6,251 nucleotides of DNA from an uncultured Oxalobacteraceae bacterium (GTDB lineage: Bacteria > Pseudomonadota > Gammaproteobacteria > Burkholderiales > Burkholderiaceae_D), in the NCBI GenBank assembly GCA_937996605.1, contig CALKVB010000545.1:1-6251 (forward strand), given 5' to 3'. A program made the position numbers and the translations under genes. Numbering within the stretch: the stretch's first letter is position 1; every line of letters begins with the position of its first letter. This document shows positions 1-5,564 of this stretch, one piece after another. The notes below the pieces were generated by a model that ran no database searches, was not told the DNA's origin, and saw only the letters and a program-made list of their open reading frames with translations.

Positions 1-12
1 ACGGGAAATTTC

Positions 13-20
13 TATATATA
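13..20 (-). promoter_or_regulatory. TATATATA promoter box of a gene lying off the left edge
   Basis: Read on the minus strand the site is TATATATAGAAATTTCC. It matches the extended motif found before other genes here (TATATATAGAAATTGC before the 146-aa gene, TATATATAGAATTTGC before the SNF2 gene). At the spacing seen elsewhere, a minus-strand start codon would fall about 60 nt beyond base 1. No plus-strand gene begins in the next 100 bases, so a left-going gene outside the window is the better reading. The box is also the centre of an inverted repeat, ATTTCTA (8-14) and TAGAAAT (23-29). Confidence 0.55.
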
Positions 21-105
21 TGTAGAAATCTGAGAACGCGCGTAGAAAAACGTTGGTTGTTTCTGAGAATTTAGAGAGTGTTCAAGCATTGGAAGCGTGA
101 AGAAT

Positions 106-111
106 TTTATT
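106..111 (-). promoter_or_regulatory. AATAAA polyadenylation signal overlapping a stop codon
   Basis: The minus strand reads AATAAA here, and the TAA stop codon of the 197-aa gene (109-107) lies inside the hexamer. The same arrangement occurs at the end of the 354-aa gene. The hexamer is seen directly; its function as a poly(A) signal is inferred from eukaryotic precedent. Confidence 0.4.
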
Positions 112-700
112 TCGAATGAATTTGATGTACAGCGTTATCACCCAACTGTTTCAAGTCGTCCAGAAACTTGATAAATTCAGCATATTTGTGACCTTCTCCG
201 AGCGCAATCGATGATATGTCGAAGGATGACCTTGCGTCCGACACAATTTTCGTGACTCGAGCGATGAGATCTGCCTTGATTTCCCTAGCATCCTTTACAC
301 GCTTTTCCTGCTCGGCCACCCATTCCTTGCGAAAGTTGATGCTCGCTTGAAACGCTTGCTCTGTGCCTTCCTCATCGACTCGATTGTGCCGCAGAAAATA
401 GACAAAGTTGGGATCGTTGAGGTTGGTCACAAACTTCCGGCTCTTGGGAGGGTACAAGTTCTTCTGATCGTCGATGCGCGCATACGGGAAATCGATACCA
501 CGTTCGCGAACCAAAATGCTCCAACCATTGCTGGCACGCTTGGCACTCAGAGTGATGTCTAACTTCTCTTTGGCTACCCGAAACAGACTTTCGAAGATGG
601 CGTCCTTCTCTTGTGGAGAAATCTTGCGACGTTTGGGTGCTGCTGAGTTTTCCGATGGGTCAAGCAAATGCTTCGCCACTGCTGTGCACTCTTGCTGCAT
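107..700 (-). CDS. hypothetical 197-aa basic protein with NLS-like motif
   Basis: I do not recognise this protein. Near the N-terminus is a basic cluster PKRRKI (residues 22-27) that resembles a classical monopartite nuclear localisation signal. Residues about 30-50 look helical. Residues about 118-155 (FQASINFRKEWVAEQEKRVKDAREIKADLIARV) are rich in Lys, Glu and Arg with spaced hydrophobics and probably form a long helix or coiled coil. There is no signal peptide or membrane segment, so a soluble nuclear protein is the likeliest reading. The ATG at 700 is the first one downstream of the TATATATA box at 785-792. The spacing of 85 nt is the longest in the window. The stop codon is embedded in AATAAA. 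The gene runs in the same direction as the 83-aa gene and as the gene implied beyond the left edge. Confidence is high for coding, low for function. Confidence 0.85.
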   Translation of the reverse strand: MQQECTAVAKHLLDPSENSAAPKRRKISPQEKDAIFESLFRVAKEKLDITLSAKRASNGWSILVRERGIDFPYARIDDQKNLYPPKSRKFVTNLNDPNFVYFLRHNRVDEEGTEQAFQASINFRKEWVAEQEKRVKDAREIKADLIARVTKIVSDARSSFDISSIALGEGHKYAEFIKFLDDLKQLGDNAVHQIHSK

Positions 701-784
701 GATTGACTGTCGTTGTCAGATGTTGAAATTTGAAAATATGATGATACTCGCTGCTCGAATGAACGATTGGGTAAACACAAATCC

Positions 785-792
785 TATATATA
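785..792 (-). promoter_or_regulatory. TATATATA promoter box of the 197-aa gene
   Basis: The minus strand reads TATATATAGGATTTGTG. This is the shared octamer followed by the purine-then-T-rich extension seen at other boxes. It lies 85 nt upstream of the ATG at 700, with no ATG in between. Confidence 0.65.
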
Positions 793-870
793 CTTGGAAG
801 GATCGGCTCGAGATCTCTGATCAAGTTCTCGCATTCTGATCGGTAGATCTTTGTGTGATTTCAAATTTTC

Positions 871-890
871 AGATTTGATTTAAAAAATCT
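871..890 (-). repeat. small AT-rich inverted repeat after the 83-aa gene
   Basis: AGATTT (871-876) and AAATCT (885-890) could pair as a 6-bp stem with an 8-nt loop. On the minus strand this lies about 18-37 nt past the stop codon of the 83-aa gene, which lacks an AATAAA. Some giant viruses end transcripts at hairpins, but this stem is short and in AT-rich sequence, so it may be chance. Confidence 0.25.
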
Positions 891-907
891 ATTGTTTCGA
901 TAAAATT

Positions 908-1159
908 TCAAAACATAGAGAGTGGAGACAGAGCATCGACAGATTCGCTTGATTCCCCTTCGGTGCTGTAGTCGTCAGCGATGAAGTTGTCACCGTTGTG
1001 GTCTTCGTCATCGTCAAAATGGAGTGCGCGTGCCGCAGCGGATGGGCAGATGGCGTTTTGTCGAATCAGTCTTGGCCTTTGGGGTGCCGGTGGACATGGG
1101 CGAGGACTGAAGAGGGTGCGATCGTCACGTGGGGTGAGCGGAAAACCTTCGCTTGACAT
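908..1159 (-). CDS. hypothetical 83-aa low-complexity acidic protein
   Basis: I do not recognise this small protein. Residues 1-30 are rich in Pro and Arg (LTPRDDR, FSPRPCPPAPQRPR). The middle has a short Ala/Arg helix-like stretch, and residues 47-75 are strongly acidic and Ser-rich (HFDDDEDHNGDN, TEGESSESVD). It is probably disordered and may act as an acidic adaptor. Two S/T-P sites in basic context (TPR, SPR) could be phosphorylated. Short low-complexity frames can be spurious. What supports this one is its ATG at 1159 in the context AAACCATGT, 73 nt downstream of a TATATATA box whose extension (TATATATAAAAATTGC) points in this direction. That is the same spacing as for recognised genes. 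It ends in an intergenic AT-rich stretch and overlaps no other gene. Confidence 0.6.
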   Translation of the reverse strand: MSSEGFPLTPRDDRTLFSPRPCPPAPQRPRLIRQNAICPSAAARALHFDDDEDHNGDNFIADDYSTEGESSESVDALSPLSMF

Positions 1160-1231
1160 GGTTTCTTGTGATTGAAATGGAAAATAGCCAACATCGTGCC
1201 TTTGAAATGGCTGATAGCCGCGTGCAATTTT

Positions 1232-1239
1232 TATATATA
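1232..1239. promoter_or_regulatory. single TATATATA box between two divergent genes
   Basis: The octamer is its own reverse complement. It lies 73 nt from the ATG of the minus-strand 83-aa gene (1159) and 65 nt from the ATG of the plus-strand 168-aa gene (1304). No second box is present in the 144-bp gap, so it probably serves both directions. On the minus strand the extension AAAAATTGC matches the motif at other genes; on the plus strand it continues CATCGATG, which does not match. Confidence 0.6.
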
Positions 1240-1303
1240 CATCGATGAATCACATATGTGACGAAGATGAAACGCATAAGATTTGTCATTTTGGCCGACA
1301 GTC

Positions 1304-1810
1304 ATGGCGTCAAATCAATTGGTGTTATTGGGTCAGTCTCGCCATGGCGAAGTGGCCATCAAAGTATGCGGCAGGGTGGTGTCTGTGAACCACCGTTATA
1401 TTCGCGGCATGTTTATCATCCCGAAACAGCGCCCCAAGTATTCTTCACGGCTTCAGCAAGTCCCTGCAGAAGTCTTTGACATGATCGTGTCGTTCTTGCC
1501 GGAAGTGGAGCAACTTCACGCCCATTTCTTCTTCTCCACAATGCACTTTGATAACGTTCCACTGTACCTCGACTTTATGGGCCAAATTCGACCCGAGGCC
1601 GAACAAGGATGTTACAATTGGGTGAATGAAAGTGTCAAGCAGCTCAACAAAGAACTGGTGCCGCGGCATAAGACGGTCACCATTGATCTGGAGAATGGAG
1701 AAGTCAGCATTGACAGCGGAGAACATATGGAATTCTGGCTCCGATTCACGTTGCCGTTGCACTTGTTGCCTCGCAACGCTCAAAAACGACGTTTTGCATC
1801 ATTGGAATAG
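1304..1810 (+). CDS. hypothetical 168-aa protein with F-box-like stretch
   Basis: Not recognised as a whole. Residues 53-66 (VPAEVFDMIVSFLP) resemble the first half of an F-box (LPxELLxxILSFLP), the domain that binds Skp1 in SCF ubiquitin ligases. The second half, with the usual Trp, is not evident, so this stays tentative. A beta-rich segment follows at about 122-150. A basic KRR lies near the C-terminus. The start chosen is ATG at 1304 (GTCATGGCG, favourable context), 65 nt past the TATATATA box. The frame stays open back to 1283, but only through a TTG. Out-of-frame ATGs at 1245 and 1267 lie too close to the box or open short frames. The gene converges on the 354-aa gene with only 10 bp between stop codons. 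Coding is likely; function is open. Confidence 0.8.
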   Translation: MASNQLVLLGQSRHGEVAIKVCGRVVSVNHRYIRGMFIIPKQRPKYSSRLQQVPAEVFDMIVSFLPEVEQLHAHFFFSTMHFDNVPLYLDFMGQIRPEAEQGCYNWVNESVKQLNKELVPRHKTVTIDLENGEVSIDSGEHMEFWLRFTLPLHLLPRNAQKRRFASLE

Positions 1811-1819
1811 AATGGCATT

Positions 1820-1825
1820 TTTATT
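1820..1825 (-). promoter_or_regulatory. AATAAA polyadenylation signal overlapping a stop codon
   Basis: The minus strand reads CAATAAAAATGCC. The TAA stop of the 354-aa gene (1823-1821) lies inside AATAAA, as at 106-111. Any poly(A) site used downstream must fall inside the 3' end of the convergent 168-aa gene, so the two transcripts would overlap. Confidence 0.4.
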
Positions 1826-2885
1826 GTTTCATACCATCCGTGAGCACTCGCATGACTTCGGGGTACTTCTGAGCAGATTCAAGTACCGCGGGAGTAGGAA
1901 GAGCCCCCTGACTCAACAACCATTGCAACAACTCCAGCGCGATTGCACATGTAGATTTGCAATACTTAAATTCATCAAAATATTCGATGACAAGAGGCAA
2001 GACAGCTACGTCATGATCAGGGTGAAGGCTCGAATCCTTGCTTTCAGTTGTCATTCGATCCGTCAGAAATCTTGACCAGCGAAGAACCGCACGCATGGCA
2101 TCTTCTCCTCCTTCGTCGTAACCCACTTGGTAGGTTAGGGACCGCTCCTTGTTGTCGTCGTCCAGCAGCCAACAAAGTAGGTCGTTCAAAGGAGAGTTAT
2201 CTTTGACGTTGGATAAGAGAGCCCATACTAGGGGATGCGTGGACCAGTCTTTCAGCTGCGGGGTAAAGTAGTCTTCCGCCGTCTTTCGGAGTTGCTCCAT
2301 GGTGGAGCACGCTTCAAGCGCACTCAAACCGATGATGTTTTGCATGAGGCCCGAGATGCTGATCACATACTCGCCTTCGAGGAATTCGGGAATAGGCCAG
2401 AAGCCCCTTTCCTTGAGAAACTCCATCGCACTCATCGCATGTCGAACGGATTCGCATGCTTCGAAGCCAACTCCATGATCCGCGAATAAAAACGCCAGTT
2501 CTAGGACGTCCAAGAGTGGATCGGCGATAAAATCGCGCTGCTGTTTGTTCAGATGCTCGTACAGATACTCGTAGAACGCGCGAGTCACTTCATGAGGGGT
2601 GCGGCAGATTTCCAACTCGTACCGCCCTCGTAGCAAGCGAGGCACATCGACGCTCTCGTTTTGCAGCTCCCAATCGACCTTGTCTGGATCACTTCGCAGC
2701 AGTTTTCCCAAAAGGCCTTCCACAGGTGGCTTTGCTTGTTGCAGCCGTGCAATCATTTCGGATTGCGTGGGTTCCACCACCGCTCGGCTTCGCTTGCTGC
2801 GGAAAGACTCACTGCATGATGACTCAACATCCTCTTCGCGGCTGCGGCGCTGGCCAGAAAGAGTAGCGGGTTGATCGACATCCAT
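1821..2885 (-). CDS. hypothetical 354-aa helical protein, possibly degenerate ankyrin-like
   Basis: I do not recognise a family. The first 45 residues are polar and disordered with a basic patch (FRSKRSRAV, 28-36) that could be a nuclear localisation signal and an acidic/Ser segment before it. The rest looks all-helical. Three segments have similar spacing, a helix with LLxWLL or similar followed by a second helix about 20 residues on: about 152-185, 234-270 (LLCWLLDDD...AMRAVLRW) and 317-349 (LLQWLLSQGALPTPAVLESA...VMRVL). The last recalls the viral ankyrin-repeat pattern (LxWLxxxG...A...VLxxL), but no canonical ankyrin consensus is present. The ATG at 2885 is chosen because it lies 75 nt from the TATATATA box. 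The frame stays open to 3083, but that ATG lies inside the tRNA gene and upstream of the promoter. An in-frame ATG at 2951 is only 9 nt past the box. Confidence 0.85.
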   Translation of the reverse strand: MDVDQPATLSGQRRSREEDVESSCSESFRSKRSRAVVEPTQSEMIARLQQAKPPVEGLLGKLLRSDPDKVDWELQNESVDVPRLLRGRYELEICRTPHEVTRAFYEYLYEHLNKQQRDFIADPLLDVLELAFLFADHGVGFEACESVRHAMSAMEFLKERGFWPIPEFLEGEYVISISGLMQNIIGLSALEACSTMEQLRKTAEDYFTPQLKDWSTHPLVWALLSNVKDNSPLNDLLCWLLDDDNKERSLTYQVGYDEGGEDAMRAVLRWSRFLTDRMTTESKDSSLHPDHDVAVLPLVIEYFDEFKYCKSTCAIALELLQWLLSQGALPTPAVLESAQKYPEVMRVLTDGMKQ

Positions 2886-2959
2886 GATGTTTGGTGGTTG
2901 ATGAATGTATGACGAATTCTGCGACTTCAAACACCTTTTTGATCGAATCATTTTGCTTT

Positions 2960-2967
2960 TATATATA
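2960..2967 (-). promoter_or_regulatory. TATATATA promoter box of the 354-aa gene
   Basis: The minus strand reads CTTATATATAAAAGC. The octamer is 75 nt upstream of the ATG at 2885. The downstream extension is the least conserved of the minus-strand copies. Confidence 0.65.
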
Positions 2968-3043
2968 AGATTTGGAATCCCTACGATGATCACTGCTCGG
3001 GCCGGATAGCCCATCAAGTCTGTTACGTTTTCGTCAAATATAG

Positions 3044-3049
3044 AAAAAA
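3044..3049 (-). terminator. T6 RNA polymerase III terminator after the tRNA
   Basis: The minus strand has six consecutive T residues starting 2 nt after the tRNA discriminator base. A run of four or more T is the standard eukaryotic Pol III stop, and its placement directly behind the tRNA supports Pol III transcription. Confidence 0.6.
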
Positions 3050-3051
3050 GA

Positions 3052-3123
3052 TCCCGCGGCGAGGATTTGAACCTCGATCTCATGGGCTACAACCATGAAT
3101 GCTACCCCTTACACCACCTTCGG
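3052..3123 (-). tRNA. tRNA-Tyr(GUA)-like gene with mismatched acceptor stem
   Basis: On the minus strand the arms fold as a tRNA. The T stem is CGAGG/CCTCG with loop TTCAAAT. The variable loop is AGAT. The anticodon stem is CATGG/CCATG with loop TTGTAGC, giving anticodon GUA after U33. A D-arm GTGT/GCAT uses two G-U pairs. The discriminator is A and the first pair is C1-G72, both identity elements of archaeal/eukaryotic tRNA-Tyr. The A box (TGGTGTAAGGG) and B box (GGTTCAAATCC) fit Pol III consensus, and a T6 stop follows. No intron is present and CCA is not encoded. The oddity is the acceptor stem, CCGAAGG against CCGCGGG: pairs 1, 2, 6 and 7 form, while positions 3-5 (G-G, A-C, A-G) do not. 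It could be a decaying tRNA, an edited one, or a tRNA-like element. It lies in the same orientation between the SNF2 and 354-aa genes. Confidence 0.7.
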
Positions 3124-3155
3124 GTTATTCAATAGTGTATACAGTTCATCTTCTT

Positions 3156-3161
3156 TTTATT
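3156..3161 (-). promoter_or_regulatory. AATAAA polyadenylation signal of the SNF2 gene
   Basis: The minus strand reads GCAATAAAAAG, 33 nt past the TGA stop codon of the SNF2-RING gene and about 33 nt before the tRNA 5' end. The position fits a eukaryote-type poly(A) signal for a short 3' UTR; usage is inferred. Confidence 0.5.
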
Positions 3162-3193
3162 GCATTTGCAACAAATTCGGTTTTCACAATGAA

Positions 3194-5367
3194 TCACAAC
3201 ATATCCATAGCCGAAATGTGTGCATCCTTCAGCGACGCATGCTTGCGGACTTTCTTGGCTTCGGGTGCACCGGAGCTCTCGCTGACACTCTCGTTGTCAC
3301 TGAGCTCGACACGTATGCGCTTGGGCTTGCGTCGCGGCACATCGGGCACCTCTTCATCCACGTCCATCGGCGCCGCGGCATCTTTACCCACCACATGATA
3401 CATCTTGCGAAAGAACTTCTTCAACTCCTCAAAGCTGATGCCATCCTTGACTCGAGGACGATCCTTCAGTTCGCCCGTGACAAAGAACTTGGCATTCTCC
3501 ATCTTGGTGTGCTGCATTTGCTCAATCATCTTTTCCACGGGCGAGTCGCTGATGAAACGCACCACCTTCACCGGTCGAGTTTGACCGAAACGATAGGCTC
3601 GGTCCATACTCTGATTCTCTACTTGCGGGTTCCACCACTTGTCCATCAAAAAGACGTGGTTGGCACGCGTCAGCGTCACACCCAGACCCATGGCATAGCT
3701 GCACAGCAACACCGGCGGGCCTCGCTCGTCTTGAAACTGATTCACAATGGCTTGTCGTTTGCGGGAGCTGCCCGTTCCGTCGAGCCGCAGAAACGGAATG
3801 TTGAGCTTCTTCAGCTGCGTCTCCACCAACGTCAAATAGCTGGTCCACTGCGAAAACACGAGCGCCGCGTTGGTCGGGTCTTTGCGACGCATTTCTTGGA
3901 TTTGCTCCATCAAGGCATCCGTGCGAGTCGAAGATACGGCAGCATCATGACAGATGTAGCAGTGACGATCCGAGGGAAACTTGCACTGCATGCATACCAC
4001 GTGCCGATCACAGCCCAGCAATTCGTACTTGTCACCCGGCTGAATCACCGTAGGCTCGTGCTTGGGACAGAGCACACATGTGTTGGCCGGAATGATCAAT
4101 CGGCGGTCGCTGCATGACTGGCGGATGCGGAGCAGCAAGAGCAGCAAGTGGGCATATTGATGCAGGTGGGACATTTCGCCGTTCATAATGTCGCTGAATT
4201 CGGCCTGAGACTCTTCCACCAGCTTGCGATGCAACTGCATTTCTTCCGGAGACATCTTGCATTCAAACGACACGACATCCTTGCGCGGAAGATTGAGTAG
4301 AGTCTTGTCTCGGCGAATCATATACTCTTTCTGAAAGGTGGCAATCTGATCCACTGAAGCTTTGCACCACCACTTCGTGTCATTGTAGGCCTCGCAAAAC
4401 GGATGGGATTGAGACTTGAGGCGCAAGAACTCGCACATGGAAGACAGATCCGAAATGCCATTGTTGAAGATGGTGCCCGACAATAACCAACGATACTTGG
4501 CGTCGAGAGAGCATATGGCCCGCAGCGCATGACTCTTGGGATTGCGCATGATGTGCCCTTCATCCACCACAATGCGCTTCCAAGTGCCGGCGTGGAAAAT
4601 GCTGCGCTTGGGAACAGGTTTGTCCTTGCGGCGTCGCTTGACAGGTTGACCCGGTTTCCAATTCTGCTCGGCGGATCCCACCAAACGAAAGTCGGGGCAC
4701 TCATCCACGACGATGGTGGGTGTGGTGATCACAAACTTGACTCGCTGCATGCCAGTTCTCACATTCAAGTGAGCCAGGTCGGGGCGATCCGCGCCGTGAT
4801 ACACCAGCACCTCTCGGTCCATCTTTAAGTTGGTGTGCTTCTCAAACTCGGTGGCCCAATTGTACACCAGATTCTTGGGACAAACAATCAACGTCACGCC
4901 ATTGGTGCCCACATCCACATCCGCATCAGTCTTGTGGGCCAAAGAAATCACTTGGAGCGACTTGCCCAGACCCATGTCATCCGCATTGATGCCACCCAAA
5001 GCATGCGACGCTTCACGCTGCTTCATAAACGCCACGCCTTCGATTTGATGCGGGCGAAGTTCGGTGCGGACAATCCACTTGGGAGCCGCAGCGGAAGATG
5101 GGACCGCATGCTTGACTTCTGCTTCCGCTTTGGCCAACTCCATTTGTGCTGCTTCCAGTTGTTCTCGCAGTTTTCGAATTTTTTCGAGTTGCGATTCCAC
5201 CATTGGAGGGGGTTTGGGCTTAGAAACAACAACAGGTTTCGCAGCAGCGGTTTGCTTGCGCTTGGACAACACTTGATGCAACGATTGAATAGCCTGGAAG
5301 AAACCTATCTCAATGAACAAAAACCTTGCAAAAAAAATGGACCAAGATTACGTACTTTGGTCGACAT
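3194..5367 (-). CDS. SNF2-family DNA-dependent ATPase with RING finger (Rad5/Rad16/HLTF type), spliced
   Basis: The predicted 703-aa product (exons 5367-5356 and 5293-3194) is a Swi2/Snf2 DNA translocase that should use ATP to move on DNA and remodel or strip proteins. Residues about 40-65 form a short coiled coil. Lobe 1 follows: LRPHQIEG (about 83), Walker A DDMGLGKS (109-116), LIVCPKNLVYNW (about 139-150), DEGHIMRNP (248-256), LLSGTIFNN (274-282). A C3HC4 RING lies between the lobes at about 410-452 (CVLC, CDRH, CMQC, CYIC), the layout of Rad5, Rad16 and HLTF, so E3 ubiquitin ligase activity is plausible. Lobe 2 has LVFSQWTSYL (about 482), LRLDG (about 506), and QSMDRAYRFGQTRPVKVVRF (565-584). 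There is no HIRAN domain. Motif III has Ile where Pro is usual. Basic clusters at about 223-234 and 658-665 suggest nuclear entry. Without splicing the frame has no ATG before Met40 of its open reading. The intron restores MSTKAIQSLHQ. Confidence 0.93.
5294..5355 (-). other. spliceosomal intron, 62 nt, in the SNF2-RING gene
   Basis: On the minus strand the intron begins GTACGTAATC right after ATG TCG ACC AAA (5367-5356) and ends TTTCTTCCAG before GCT ATT CAA. It is phase 0, and splicing joins MSTK to AIQSLHQ in the helicase frame. Read through, the ATG frame stops at TAG within the intron, and the helicase frame upstream stops at TAA. A possible branch site TTCAT has its A (5314) 20 nt before the 3' end. 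A T8 run lies in the middle. By hand count the intron has 22 G/C of 62. The resulting ATG lies 73 nt from its TATATATA box, the spacing of the other genes. Confidence 0.8.
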
Positions 5368-5439
5368 GGTATTCGATTGGATCGATGAATTTGTGAGCTC
5401 GAACGATTCATCGGTCCACGGTTCCGCGAGTGCAAATTC

Positions 5440-5447
5440 TATATATA
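5440..5447 (-). promoter_or_regulatory. TATATATA promoter box of the SNF2-RING gene
   Basis: The minus strand reads TTTATATATAGAATTTGCAC. It lies 73 nt upstream of the ATG at 5367 and carries the GAATTTGC extension almost identical to that of the divergent 146-aa gene. The two boxes stand 39 bp apart and face away from each other. Confidence 0.7.
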
Positions 5448-5486
5448 AATAGTGTGGAATCTTTGGAAGCAACGTCGTGAACTATC

Positions 5487-5494
5487 TATATATA
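5487..5494 (+). promoter_or_regulatory. TATATATA promoter box of the SUMO-motif protein gene
   Basis: The plus strand reads CTATATATAGAAATTGCATG, 71 nt upstream of the ATG at 5565. An ATG at 5503 is only 9 nt from the box, likely before the transcription start, and opens a short different frame. Confidence 0.7.
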
Positions 5495-5564
5495 GAAATT
5501 GCATGGACTGGAAAGGCCTATTTCATAACATCAGACGGATCATAAAGTCAAACGACAAGAAAAC

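Noticed and set aside
474..839. Plus-strand frame of 121 codons over the 197-aa gene
   Set aside because: It is antisense to a promoter-backed gene and runs through that gene's TATATATA box.
1267..1479. Plus-strand frame from ATG 1267 (MKRIRFVILADSH...)
   Set aside because: It begins only 28 nt from the promoter box, about where transcription should start, and overlaps the better-supported 168-aa gene in another frame.
2874..2885. MDVD at the start of the 354-aa protein and MDVDEE near the SNF2 C-terminus as a shared motif
   Set aside because: Four acidic-context residues are too short to be meaningful.
2886..3083. N-terminal extension of the 354-aa protein to an ATG at 3083
   Set aside because: That ATG lies inside the tRNA anticodon region and upstream of the TATATATA box at 2960, so it would not be on the transcript.
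3095..4117. Open plus-strand frame of 340 codons opposite the SNF2 gene
   Set aside because: It is antisense to the well-supported RING and helicase lobe 2 region, has no domain, no promoter box, and begins inside the tRNA.
5318..5320. TTG at 5320 as the start codon of the SNF2 protein
   Set aside because: TTG starts are a bacterial habit, all other genes here use ATG, and the 12-nt exon plus intron gives a better ATG start at the right promoter spacing.
4835..5452. Open plus-strand frame of 205 codons opposite helicase lobe 1 and the divergent promoter
   Set aside because: It is the antisense shadow of Walker A and motif Ia coding sequence and runs through the intron and promoter of the SNF2 gene.
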